Shown: positions 1 through 7,640, numbered from the stretch's first letter. The stretch: DNA of 33,393 nt from Solirubrobacteraceae bacterium (GCA_016463765.1 JAEMQS010000036.1:1-33393); one strand, 5' to 3'. Notes: a model not told the origin generated them from the sequence alone. Numbers and translations: made by a program.

Positions 1-33
1 GAGCCCTTCTCCACCCTCACCGAAAGGACCGCC

Positions 34-1968
34 GTGTCGACCCCCTCCGTGACCCTGCCGTCCATCCCGCAGGCCGGCATCGGCGCCCGTGTCCGGGCGC
101 TCGCGCCTCCGCGCCCCGAGCTGCTCGTCCTGCTGGCCGTTGCCGCGTTGCTCAACCTCTGGGCACTCGACCAGAACGGCTTCGCCAACGAGTACTACAG
201 CGCCGCCGTGCGCTCGATGACCGAGAGCTGGTCGAACTTCTTCTTCGGCTCGTTCGACAGCGCCGGCGTGATGAACGTCGACAAGCCGCCGCTGGCGCTC
301 TGGGTGCAGGCCGCGTCGGCGAAGGTCTTCGGCGTCTCGAGCTGGAGCATCCTCGTCCCGCAGGCCCTGATGGGCGTCGCGACCGTGGGCATCACCTACG
401 ACCTCGTTGCGCGGCGCTTCGGCCGCCTCGGGGGCACGATCGCGGGGGCCACGCTGGCGCTGACGCCGATCGCCGTCGCGATCTCGCGGCACAACAACCC
501 CGACGCGATGCTCGCCCTCTGCGGCGCGGGCGCGCTGTGGTTCCTGGTCAAGGGCCTGGAGGACGGGCGCACGCGTTGGCTCGTCGCCTCGGGCGTCTGC
601 ATCGGCCTCGGGTTCGAGGCGAAGATGGCGGCTGCGCTCCTGCTCGTCCCCGCGATGGGCGCGGCGTACCTGTGGGTGGCGCCCGCGGGCCGGCTGGCCG
701 CCGTCAAGCAGCTCGCCGCGGGCGGCGCCGCGATGGTCGCCGTCGGCCTGGCGTGGCCGATGGCCGTGTGGCTGACCCCGGCCGACAGCCGGCCGTGGGT
801 GTCGGGCACGAGCGACAACAGCATCTGGTCGCTGATCTTCGGCTACAACGGCCTCGGCCGCCTGTTCGGCCAGGACGGCGGGCCGGGCGGCGGCGCCGGA
901 GGGCCGGGCGGTGGCGGTGGCGGCATGGGCGGCGTCTTCGGTGGGGACACCGGGGCGCTGCGCCTGCTCAACGACGCGCTCGCCGGGCAGGCGGGCTGGC
1001 TGCTGGGCTTCGCCCTGGCGGGCGGCATCGCGGTGGTCGTCGCCTCGCGGCTGCGGCGCACCGACGCCCGGACCGGCTGGATCATCGCCGTCGGTGGTGC
1101 GTCGCTGACGATGGCGGTCGCCTTCAGCCGGGCGGAGGGGATCTTCCATCCGTACTACGTCGCGCAGCTCGCGGCCCCGGCCGCCGCGCTGGTCGGCGCG
1201 GGCGCGGCGACGATCGCCGGCCGGGGCCTGACGATGCGGGTCGCCGCGCCGCTGGTGATCGCCGTCGCGCTGCTGGTCCAGCTCATCGTCATCGGCCGCT
1301 ATGACGGGCTGGACTGGGCCACGCCACTCATCATCGGCGCGGCACTGATCGCCGCGGTCGCGCTGGCCACGGAGATCGGCCCCCGTTGGCGGGCCGGCAT
1401 CGTCGCGGCGTTCGTCGGCGTGCTGCTGCTCGCCCCGGCGTCCTGGGCGGTCCAGACCCTGGGGCACAGCACCAGCAGCACGTTCCCCGCGGGCGGCCCG
1501 GCCGAGCAGTCGGGCGGGATGGGCGGCGGGCCGGGCGGTGGCGGCATGGGCGGCGCCGCCATGGGCGGCGGTGGCGGTGGGCCGATGGGCGGCAACGCGT
1601 CGTCGGTCAGCACGGCCCTGGCCTACGCCCGCGCCAACGGCGGCGGCACCGTCGCCGTCAGCTCCCAGAACAGCGCCGGGCAGCTGATGGTGCAGGGCGA
1701 CGCCGACGAGCTCGTCGCCATCGGCGGGTTCTCCGGCCGCGAGAGCCAGGTGAGCGCGGCCTGGCTCGCCGACGCGGTGGAGAGCGGCAAGGTCCGCTGG
1801 GTCCTCACCGACGGCGGGACGTCGCCGGGGATGGCCAACGACGGGCGCGTGGGATCCACCCAGGTGATGGCCGCCGTGCAGGAAGCCTGCACCGCGGCGA
1901 GCTCATCGGCCGCGCCGTCGGGGATGTACGACTGCCAGGGCGCGAGCGAGGCCCTGCGCGACGCCTGA
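34..1968 (+). CDS. GT39 / YkcA-YkcB-like membrane glycosyltransferase
   Basis: A 644-residue polytopic membrane protein of the PMT/ArnT-like superfamily, expected to move a sugar from a polyprenyl-phosphate donor to an acceptor on the outer face of the membrane. The GTG start is chosen because AAAGGA lies just upstream. After the first hydrophobic segment (about 30-45) come the family's catalytic-loop features: NEYY at 52-55 and DKPP at 83-86. Many Ala/Val/Leu-rich helices follow. Two Gly/Met-rich low-complexity stretches (about 282-305 and 493-524) interrupt the protein. The second separates the membrane part from a soluble C-terminal domain (about 530-644) that resembles the extracytoplasmic domain of YkcA/B-type putative mannosyltransferases. 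It stands alone: the next gene is convergent and separated by a hairpin. Donor and acceptor are unknown. The family call is firm, the sugar is not. Confidence 0.88.
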   Translation: MSTPSVTLPSIPQAGIGARVRALAPPRPELLVLLAVAALLNLWALDQNGFANEYYSAAVRSMTESWSNFFFGSFDSAGVMNVDKPPLALWVQAASAKVFGVSSWSILVPQALMGVATVGITYDLVARRFGRLGGTIAGATLALTPIAVAISRHNNPDAMLALCGAGALWFLVKGLEDGRTRWLVASGVCIGLGFEAKMAAALLLVPAMGAAYLWVAPAGRLAAVKQLAAGGAAMVAVGLAWPMAVWLTPADSRPWVSGTSDNSIWSLIFGYNGLGRLFGQDGGPGGGAGGPGGGGGGMGGVFGGDTGALRLLNDALAGQAGWLLGFALAGGIAVVVASRLRRTDARTGWIIAVGGASLTMAVAFSRAEGIFHPYYVAQLAAPAAALVGAGAATIAGRGLTMRVAAPLVIAVALLVQLIVIGRYDGLDWATPLIIGAALIAAVALATEIGPRWRAGIVAAFVGVLLLAPASWAVQTLGHSTSSTFPAGGPAEQSGGMGGGPGGGGMGGAAMGGGGGGPMGGNASSVSTALAYARANGGGTVAVSSQNSAGQLMVQGDADELVAIGGFSGRESQVSAAWLADAVESGKVRWVLTDGGTSPGMANDGRVGSTQVMAAVQEACTAASSSAAPSGMYDCQGASEALRDA

Positions 1969-1979
1969 CCCGGGCACGA

Positions 1980-2009
1980 CGAAGGGCCCGGCGTGTGCCG
2001 GGCCCTTCG
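1980..2009. terminator. Bidirectional hairpin between convergent genes
   Basis: A perfect 13-bp stem (arms 1980-1992 and 1997-2009) closes a GTGT loop. It lies 11 nt after the stop of the glycosyltransferase and 26 nt beyond the stop of the convergent secreted-protein gene. Neither side carries a U-tract, as is common for terminators in GC-rich Actinomycetota. It would serve transcription from both directions. Confidence 0.75.
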
Positions 2010-2035
2010 CCTGTGTCCGGAGAGACTGCGAGGGG

Positions 2036-2932
2036 TCAGCGGCGGCGGTAGGGATCCACCATGACGCTGTCGACGGTCACGCCGATGTTCAGCGTGTTGC
2101 CGAAGAGGCCCGTGATGCTTCCGACGAGGTTGGTCCCGGCGCCCCCGATGGCGGTCACCGAGTCGACGAGCGGGTTCTGGCCGATGATCCCCGAGACGGT
2201 GTCATTGACGAAGTCGGTGGGGCTGAGCGACGTCAGCTTCAGCTGCACCGTGGTGCTCTTCGTCGTCGGGTTCAGCGGGATGATCGTCGCCAGCGGGCTC
2301 TTCGGCGACGCCTGCCAGCGGGTGGGCGTGAGCGACAGCGCCTTGGACGAGACGAGCTCGACGCCGGTGATCTTGCCGGACGCGTCACGGTAGACGACGT
2401 GCGCGAGGAACCCGGCGAGCGACATGTTGTCGACCTTGTAGACGAAGCGGAAATGCGGGTGGCTCTCGTCGACGCAGAACTCGGGAGAGATCGCGGACGA
2501 TCCCAGCGGCATCTGAAGCGACTTCGAACCGCCCGACACGCCGAGCGTCTCGTTGCCGCTCACGATCCTGGCGCCGCGGCTGAGCGTCCAGCCGGCGGTG
2601 CCGGATTCGAAGTTGCCGCCGGGGGCGACGGAGTAGTCGGAGACATCGCCGTCGACGCCCTGGAAGGACTTGGCGGTCGGCAGCTCCTGGCACGCCGCGG
2701 GTGCGGGGACCGCCGTGCTGGTCACCTGCTCGGACGACGGCGCCGGCGCCGTGGAGACCGTGGCGGCGGTCGTGCCCGAGACGGTCGTCGCCGGCGCGGT
2801 CGCCGTGGACGTCGTCTTCGGCTTGAAGAGACTCGAGAACAGCCCCGCCTGTGCGGTGGCGGGCATCGCGGCCGCGGACAGCACGGCAACGGCGGTGACG
2901 GCCAATGCAGGCCCCTGCTTACGAAGTGGCAT
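2036..2932 (-). CDS. Secreted protein of unknown function
   Basis: A 298-residue protein that I cannot assign to a family. The ATG at 2932 follows a good ribosome site (GGAGG, 2938-2942). Residues 1-29 form a Sec signal peptide: a basic start (MPLRK), an Ala/Val-rich core, and a likely cut after ATAQA. A Thr/Ala/Pro-rich linker of roughly 50 residues follows, as in exported proteins tethered to or crossing the wall. The rest (about 80-298) looks like a beta-rich globular domain with two cysteines (in CQELP and FCVDE) that could form a disulfide, which would suit an extracytoplasmic carbohydrate-binding or adhesive fold. That reading is inference. The last residues are basic (YRRR). It is the only gene between a terminator hairpin and a structured upstream region. 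Confidence 0.8.
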   Translation of the reverse strand: MPLRKQGPALAVTAVAVLSAAAMPATAQAGLFSSLFKPKTTSTATAPATTVSGTTAATVSTAPAPSSEQVTSTAVPAPAACQELPTAKSFQGVDGDVSDYSVAPGGNFESGTAGWTLSRGARIVSGNETLGVSGGSKSLQMPLGSSAISPEFCVDESHPHFRFVYKVDNMSLAGFLAHVVYRDASGKITGVELVSSKALSLTPTRWQASPKSPLATIIPLNPTTKSTTVQLKLTSLSPTDFVNDTVSGIIGQNPLVDSVTAIGGAGTNLVGSITGLFGNTLNIGVTVDSVMVDPYRRR

Positions 2933-2990
2933 CCTTGCCTCCGGACTCTGGCCAACCCCCTCAGCTGACCGGTACAGCCCCCTTCGGCAC

Positions 2991-3035
2991 CTCAGACCGG
3001 GAACTTGAGCGCGATCCGCATGTTTCCGGTATGAG
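2991..3035. promoter_or_regulatory. Long imperfect dyad upstream of the secreted-protein gene
   Basis: Two 14-nt arms (2991-3004 and 3022-3035) can pair at 11 Watson-Crick positions plus one G-T wobble. They read CTCAgACCGGgAAC and GTTtCCGGTaTGAG, around a 17-nt loop. The dyad sits 59-103 nt upstream of the leftward gene starting at 2932. A perfect TTGACA (leftward, 3062-3057) overlaps the stop of the small gene at 3059 and could be a -35 box, with the weaker TTCCCT at 3039-3034 as -10. In that case the dyad covers the start of transcription and could be an operator. Otherwise it is a leader stem-loop. Confidence 0.45.
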
Positions 3036-3058
3036 GGAAAAACTGCGCTGTCGGTGTG

Positions 3059-3244
3059 TCAATTTCGGGCGAAGAGGAGCAGGATCCCGACGAGGTCGCC
3101 GTTGTCGGTCTCGGGCACGGCGGAGACCAGGCGGAACCCCTCGGCCTCCCGGCGTTGCAGGGCAGCCTCCACGGCCTCGGTGTTGCGCGCGAGCGTCCCG
3201 GTTGGGGTGCGCGTGCGGACGTGTTCGACAGCGTGCTCGGGCAT
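3059..3244 (-). CDS. Small DUF4177-like protein
   Basis: A 61-residue protein, too short for firm assignment. The middle and C-terminal pattern (AEGFRLVSAVPETDNGD followed by hydrophobic LVGILLLFAR) matches small DUF4177-type proteins, in which a helix ends in a Gly-Trp/Phe-Glu-Leu-Val segment before a final beta strand. Its codons end in G or C at nearly every position, which supports real coding. There is no clear Shine-Dalgarno sequence before the ATG. It is divergent from the TetR gene with only 60 bp between starts, so the palindrome at 3287-3304 could affect both. It runs in the same direction as the secreted-protein gene 126 bp downstream. Function unknown. Confidence 0.6.
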   Translation of the reverse strand: MPEHAVEHVRTRTPTGTLARNTEAVEAALQRREAEGFRLVSAVPETDNGDLVGILLLFARN

Positions 3245-3286
3245 GCGCGCAGTGTGCCGGACGGCGCGGATCTGCGGATGGACCGC

Positions 3287-3304
3287 CTATGATCTTCGTC
3301 ATAG
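3287..3304. promoter_or_regulatory. Palindromic operator and -10 box abutting the tetR start
   Basis: An inverted repeat CTATGA-N6-TCATAG ends one base before the ATG of the TetR-type gene. Inside it, TATGAT (3288-3293) is a good -10 hexamer that would place transcription start at about 3300, giving an almost leaderless mRNA. I see no strong -35. An 18-bp palindrome covering the -10 box and start codon is the expected arrangement for TetR autorepression. Confidence 0.6.
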
Positions 3305-3880
3305 ATGGCCGCTGACAGTCGCACCCGGATGGTCCAGAGCGCCGCGATGCTCCTGCGCGAGCGTGGTCTGAGCGGCACGAGTTTCCGCGACGTCATCGAA
3401 CACAGCGGCGCGCCCCGCGGGTCGATCTACCACCACTTCCCCGAGGGCAAGCGCCAGCTCGTGCGTGAGGCCGTCGAGATGTCCGGCGGCTGGGTCGGCG
3501 ACGCGATCGCGTCGCTCGAGGAGACCGGCGACCCCGTCGAGACGCTGCGCGCGTTCCTCGGGGTGTGGGCCGAGATCCTTCGCGCGAGCGACTTCCGCGC
3601 CGGGTGCCCCGTCGTCGCCGTGTCGGTCGAGGCCAACGACGACGAGCCCGAGGTCACGGAGGCGGCGGCCCAGGCGTTCCGGCGCTGGACGCGTGAGCTT
3701 GCGGACGGGCTGCATGGCGCAGGCATGGAGGAGGAACGGGCTCGTCGCCTGGCGACGCTCACCGTCGCGGCCATCGAGGGCGCCGTCGTCCTGTGCCGCG
3801 CCGAGCGCAGCACCGCGCCGCTCGACGATGTCGGCGCCGAGCTCGAGGCATCACTGCGGACCGCGCTCGTCGCGGTCTGA
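3305..3880 (+). CDS. TetR/AcrR transcriptional regulator, LmrA/YxaF type
   Basis: A 191-residue one-component repressor. The N-terminal TetR domain is clear: a helix-turn-helix at about 25-46 with the diagnostic APRGSIYHHFPEGK recognition-helix segment. The C-terminal ligand domain (about 80-185), containing FRAGCPVVAV, fits the LmrA/YxaF branch. In Bacillus that branch senses aromatic compounds or drugs and controls the DHA2 exporter LmrB and a quercetin dioxygenase. The start is the ATG immediately after a palindrome, with no Shine-Dalgarno sequence, consistent with a leaderless message. Its stop codon directly touches the stop of the convergent SRPBCC gene. A DHA2 exporter lies just beyond, so it may be a target, but I see no matching palindrome in front of the exporter. 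Autoregulation is the safer inference. Confidence 0.88.
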   Translation: MAADSRTRMVQSAAMLLRERGLSGTSFRDVIEHSGAPRGSIYHHFPEGKRQLVREAVEMSGGWVGDAIASLEETGDPVETLRAFLGVWAEILRASDFRAGCPVVAVSVEANDDEPEVTEAAAQAFRRWTRELADGLHGAGMEEERARRLATLTVAAIEGAVVLCRAERSTAPLDDVGAELEASLRTALVAV

Positions 3881-4414
3881 TCAGCCGCGCGCGGCGTCGC
3901 GCTCGGCCAGGTCGCGCAGGTTCAGCAGCTGGCGGCGCATCATCACGAGGTCGCCGGCGGCCAGGAACAGGCCGGCGGCTCCCGCGCCGAACGGCATGCG
4001 CGGCGCGCGCCAGAGCATCCGCACGTAGATGCGCGCGCCTCGCGGGCCCGGGCGCGCCGCGTAGGTCACCGCGACGGGACCGGGCATCCCGTCGACCCAC
4101 AGCGTCACGTGGTCGCCGGGCGCGAAGCTCGACAGCGTGAAGAACGTCATGAACGTGATCCCGGGCTGCAGGTCCTCCAGCCCGGGCGTGAGCTCCTGCG
4201 GGCTGCGGCGGCCGAAGTTGTCGATCGTGTCGTAGCTGTACGGCGCGGCGCGCAGCTGGCACAGCCAGCGGAAGACCAGCGGCACGGGGGCGGCGACGTC
4301 GACGGCGCGGTGCAGGACGATGTCGGCGTCGGGGAGGAGGCGGTCGCACGGCTCGGGCCGGGCGACCTCCGCGTCGGTCGCGCCCCAGTTCGCGACCCTT
4401 CCGGGAAGGCGCAT
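3881..4414 (-). CDS. SRPBCC (START-like) family protein
   Basis: A 177-residue protein of the SRPBCC/polyketide cyclase-like fold, which binds hydrophobic ligands in a deep cavity. The typical opening strand is present (DIVLHRAVDVAAPVPLVFRW), followed by a helix with conserved Trp/Cys, a central YDTIDNFGRRSPQEL segment, and the FMTFFTLSSFAPGDHVTLW strands. The C-terminal helix (about 140-177) is Arg/Leu-rich. Its ATG lies 3 nt after the TAG of the upstream MFS gene, so the two are almost certainly one translation-coupled unit. It may bind or modify a compound that the transporter exports. There are no catalytic residues I can name. The coupling is seen; the functional link is inferred. Confidence 0.75.
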   Translation of the reverse strand: MRLPGRVANWGATDAEVARPEPCDRLLPDADIVLHRAVDVAAPVPLVFRWLCQLRAAPYSYDTIDNFGRRSPQELTPGLEDLQPGITFMTFFTLSSFAPGDHVTLWVDGMPGPVAVTYAARPGPRGARIYVRMLWRAPRMPFGAGAAGLFLAAGDLVMMRRQLLNLRDLAERDAARG

Positions 4415-4417
4415 GTC

Positions 4418-6001
4418 CTAGGTACGGCCGGAGGCGGGCAGTTCGACGACCGGCAGCTCGCCGGCCTCGAAGCAGTCGGCGACGTCCTCCGGGACCCCGG
4501 CGATCTGGCCGCCCGCGCAGTCCTCGGCGTCGACATGGCGGCGGGGGTTCGTGATGCCCGCAAGACCGAGCAGCCCTCCGAGCGCGACGAGCGCGGCGGA
4601 GATCGCCATCGCGCGACGGAAGGCGTCGACCGACGCGTCCTGGACCGCGGCGGAGACCGCCTGGGCCTCGGCCGGCGGGAGGCCGCTCGTGTCGGCCTGT
4701 GCAAGCGTCTGCTCCCGTGCGACGGCCACGACGCGCTCGCCGGCGGGGGTGAGGGGGACCCCAGCGAGCTGGTCGTCGATCGCCGACGCGAACACCGCGG
4801 CCACGACCGCGCCCAGCGCGGCGATCCCCATCAGGCCCGCCACACGCGCGATGGCGTTGTTGACCCCCGACGCGATGCCGGCGTTCGACTCGTCGGCGTC
4901 GGCGAGGACCGTCGCGGTGAGCGGAGCGACCGTCATTGCGAGGCCCAGGCTGAAGACGAGCAGCCCGGGAAGGACGTCGACGGCGTACGTCACGTCGGCG
5001 TCGATGCGCACGAACCACGCGAGGCCGGCCGCGGCGACCAGCGGACCGACCCCCATGAAGAACCGCGGGCCGAACCGGTCGGCGAGCGCGCCGAAGCGCT
5101 TGGACAGCAGGAACATCACGACGGTCGAGGGCAGCGTCGCCAGCCCGGCCTCCAGCGCGTTGAACCCGGCGACCTGCTGGAGGAACAGCACGAGGAAGAA
5201 GAAGGTGATCGACAGGCCGCCGTACATCGAGAACGTCTCCAGGTTCCCGATCGCGAAGTTGCGCCGGCGGAACAGACCGAGCGGGAGCATCGGGTCGGCG
5301 GTGCGCGCCTCGTGGACGAGGAACGCGGCGAAGATCGCGACGCCGCCGATCAGCGGACCGGCGACCTCGATGGACGTCCAGCCCATGTCCGGCTGGCGGA
5401 TCAGCGCGTAGACGGGGCCGGCCAGGCCGACCGCGCAGAGCGCCGCTCCCGCCCAGTCGACGCGTCGTCGCACGCGGCCGGGCTCCGGAGCCGGGATCGC
5501 GACGACGACCAGGGCGAGGGTGGCGATCACGAACGGCACGTTGATCGCGAAGATCCACCGCCACGACGTGGTGTCGATGAGCCACCCGCCCACGAACGGC
5601 CCGATGACCATGGCGATGCCCGCCCACGCGGTCCACGACCCGATCGCCGCGCCGCGTTCGTCGGGCGGGAACGCGCTGACGATCACCGCGAGCGCGCTGG
5701 GGGTGAGCAGCGCGCCGAAGACGCCCTGGATCGCGCGCGCGCCGACGAGGACCTCGATCGTCGGCGCGAGCGCGCACCCGAGCGACGCGACACCGAACCC
5801 GGCGACCCCGAGCGCGAAGATGCGCCGCTCGCCGTAGACGTCACCGAGCGAGCCGCCGATGAGGATCAAGGAGCCGAGGGTCAGCAGGTAGGCGTTCGAC
5901 ACCCACTGCTGTCCGGCCAGTCCGCCGCCCAGATCGTCCTGGATCGCGGGCAGCGCGACGTTGATCACCGTCGCGTCGAGGCCCGCGACGAACGAGCCCA
6001 T
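4418..6001 (-). CDS. DHA2-family MFS drug exporter, start uncertain
   Basis: A proton-driven exporter of the EmrB/QacA (DHA2, 14-helix) type. From the ATG at 6001 it has 527 residues. Motif A is GGSLGDVYGERRIF near 49-62, and the motif C region is GPFVGGWLIDTTSW near 133. The tail is soluble, with two cysteines. Oddity: relatives begin about 20 residues earlier with a basic segment and the first half of helix 1. Exactly such a segment (TPGRKRLVLVAAI) is encoded in frame upstream of 6001, but no ATG, GTG or TTG occurs between it and the upstream in-frame stop. An ATC at 6058 would give a textbook N-terminus. Either a rare start is used or helix 1 is shortened. No Shine-Dalgarno sequence is visible at either position. 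Coupled to the SRPBCC gene downstream. Confidence 0.85.
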   Translation of the reverse strand: MGSFVAGLDATVINVALPAIQDDLGGGLAGQQWVSNAYLLTLGSLILIGGSLGDVYGERRIFALGVAGFGVASLGCALAPTIEVLVGARAIQGVFGALLTPSALAVIVSAFPPDERGAAIGSWTAWAGIAMVIGPFVGGWLIDTTSWRWIFAINVPFVIATLALVVVAIPAPEPGRVRRRVDWAGAALCAVGLAGPVYALIRQPDMGWTSIEVAGPLIGGVAIFAAFLVHEARTADPMLPLGLFRRRNFAIGNLETFSMYGGLSITFFFLVLFLQQVAGFNALEAGLATLPSTVVMFLLSKRFGALADRFGPRFFMGVGPLVAAAGLAWFVRIDADVTYAVDVLPGLLVFSLGLAMTVAPLTATVLADADESNAGIASGVNNAIARVAGLMGIAALGAVVAAVFASAIDDQLAGVPLTPAGERVVAVAREQTLAQADTSGLPPAEAQAVSAAVQDASVDAFRRAMAISAALVALGGLLGLAGITNPRRHVDAEDCAGGQIAGVPEDVADCFEAGELPVVELPASGRT

Positions 6002-6101
6002 GATCGCGGCGACGAGGACGAGGCGCTTGCGTCCCGGGGTGAGGCCGGAGGCGGTGATGCGGCGACGGTAGCACCGGTGCGCGGCTGTCTGCCGCCGTTG
6101 T

Positions 6102-6127
6102 TCAGGAAGCCCTCAGGAAGCCTCAGG
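6102..6127. repeat. Helically phased direct repeats (TCAGGAAGCC)
   Basis: TCAGGAAGCC occurs at 6102-6111 and again at 6113-6122 (11-bp period), then a partial third unit TCAGG at 6123-6127. The array lies in the divergent gap between the MFS exporter and the RTX gene, about 60 nt before the RTX start. Tandem units at one-helical-turn spacing are the usual target form of OmpR/PhoP-type winged-helix proteins, and a protein with such a domain is encoded two genes downstream. Confidence 0.45.
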
Positions 6128-6188
6128 GCGGCGGGCGGCGCGGCCGGGAGCCTCCAGGTCGTCAACCACCACGACCCAGGAGGTCACC

Positions 6189-7613
6189 ATGCTCCGCCAC
6201 ACCACGGCACTGGCGCTCGCGGCCGGCGCGCTCGCCGCGCTGCCCGCCACAAGCCACGCAGCGACGATCACCACGAACGGCGCCGACGTGCTGTTCGCCG
6301 CCAAGGGCGGTGAGCGCAACAACGTCCGCGTGTTCCTCCAGAACAGCGCGCTCATGATCCAGGACACGGGTGCACCGCTCAGCGCGAGCGGTCGCTGTCG
6401 GATCACAGCCCCCGGCCTGGCCACCTGCGGCACCTCCGGCACGGAGTTCCTGAAGGTCCGCCTCGGCGACAAGGACGACGTCGCCGAGATGACCGTGCCG
6501 AAGCTGGTCGCGCAGTTCCAGGGCGACGACGGGCAGGACACGTTCTTCGCGAACGTCAAGACGACCCCGTCGCGCACCGCGTACCACGGCGGCTTCGGTC
6601 TCGACGTCGTCGACTACAACGGCACGACATCGGGGATCGACGTCGACCTCGACAACGTCGCCGACGACGGGCGGACGGGTACCAACGACATCGACAACGT
6701 CGGCCCGACGACCGAGAGCATCCGCGGGTCGATTTTCGACGACGTGCTCATCGGCGACGAGGGCAACAACATCATCGAGGGCCGCGCGGGCAACGACACG
6801 CTCGTCGGCGGCGAGGGCATCGACCGCTTCGAGGAGGGGCCCAGCGCGAACGGCGCCGATCGCATGTTCGGCGGCGGGGGCGAGAACGACCAGGTCGACT
6901 ACCGCGCGCGGACCGGTGGCGTGAACGTCTCACTCGACGATCGCGCCGGTGACGGCGCGCCGGGCGAGGGCGACGACGTCCGCGCGGACGTCGAGCACGC
7001 GGCCGGCGGCGGCGGCTCGGACACCCTGACCGGCAGCGCGTCGTCGAACATCCTCGAGGGCGGCACCGGGATCGACACCCTGGCCGGGCTCGGCGCCAAC
7101 GACTACCTCATCGTCTCCGACGGCAAGGGCGACGACACGGTGGGCTGCGGTGAAGGCGACCGCGACTTCGTGCAGAACGACACCGGCGACATCCTTGGCC
7201 GGGACTGCGAGGGCCGCACCACGACGACGGCCGTCGGTGTGTTCTCGATGCCGGCGCGGTTCACGGCCCGGCCCGGCCGGACGTCGGCGCTGACGATGCG
7301 CTGGACGCATCCGGTGCGCTGGGATCGCCTGGACGAGGTGACGATCCGCCTGTCCGACCGCGGGCGCACGGTCGGCCGGATCACGGTCGAGCAGGAGACC
7401 GGGACCGTGCGCGCGAGCGGCGCGATCGAGGTCACCCGCGCGAGCCGGGTGACCGGCCGCGGCGACGAGCGGACCATGACCGCGCGCCTGCCGATCCGGG
7501 TCTCTGAGCGCCTCGCCGGCCGGACGCTGACCGCGCAGATCGGCGCCACCGAGGACGGGGGCCGCCGCCAGGCCCTGAAGACCGCCGGGCGCATCCGCGT
7601 CCTTGCCCGCTGA
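6189..7613 (+). CDS. Secreted RTX-type calcium-binding repeat protein
   Basis: A 474-residue exported protein. The ATG has a strong ribosome site (GGAGGT, 6179-6184). Residues 1-24 form a signal peptide ending ATSHA. Glycine/aspartate nonapeptide repeats of hemolysin/RTX type, which fold into a calcium-loaded beta-roll, occur in two blocks. One is at about 186-220 (GDEGNNIIEGRAGNDTLVGG), the other at about 278-330 (ILEGGTGIDTLAG and following). The N-terminal part (25-180) and the C-terminal domain (about 345-474, predicted beta-sandwich-like, no recognised motif) flank the repeats. A cysteine pair occurs near 81-93 and another near 332-346. Unlike classical RTX toxins it carries a Sec-type signal, and no type I secretion genes are near, so ordinary export to the cell surface is likely. 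The gene is first in a same-strand series with the YdhR-like and STAND genes. Confidence 0.87.
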   Translation: MLRHTTALALAAGALAALPATSHAATITTNGADVLFAAKGGERNNVRVFLQNSALMIQDTGAPLSASGRCRITAPGLATCGTSGTEFLKVRLGDKDDVAEMTVPKLVAQFQGDDGQDTFFANVKTTPSRTAYHGGFGLDVVDYNGTTSGIDVDLDNVADDGRTGTNDIDNVGPTTESIRGSIFDDVLIGDEGNNIIEGRAGNDTLVGGEGIDRFEEGPSANGADRMFGGGGENDQVDYRARTGGVNVSLDDRAGDGAPGEGDDVRADVEHAAGGGGSDTLTGSASSNILEGGTGIDTLAGLGANDYLIVSDGKGDDTVGCGEGDRDFVQNDTGDILGRDCEGRTTTTAVGVFSMPARFTARPGRTSALTMRWTHPVRWDRLDEVTIRLSDRGRTVGRITVEQETGTVRASGAIEVTRASRVTGRGDERTMTARLPIRVSERLAGRTLTAQIGATEDGGRRQALKTAGRIRVLAR

Positions 7614-7640
7614 CCCATCGACCCCGAAAGGCATACGACC

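Noticed and set aside
878..945. Repetitive GGCGG-type DNA as a tandem repeat or array
   Set aside because: It encodes a glycine-rich stretch in frame and has no regular spacer structure.
3001..3019. Possible fourth copy of the AACTTGAnnnnGAnnTCA motif
   Set aside because: AACTTGA and GA are present (3002-3014), but the TCA part is missing and it falls in the loop of another dyad. Insufficient match.
2933..3058. Confident call of a c-di-AMP (ydaO) riboswitch
   Set aside because: Only a partial resemblance in one segment. The other conserved blocks are not found, so it is left as a finding to test.
3759..6313. Long open frames on both strands across the MFS gene (over 600 codons each)
   Set aside because: They are Arg/Gly/Asp-rich or Pro-rich shadows typical of GC-rich coding DNA. 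The DHA2 transporter frame has clear family motifs and occupies the same bases.
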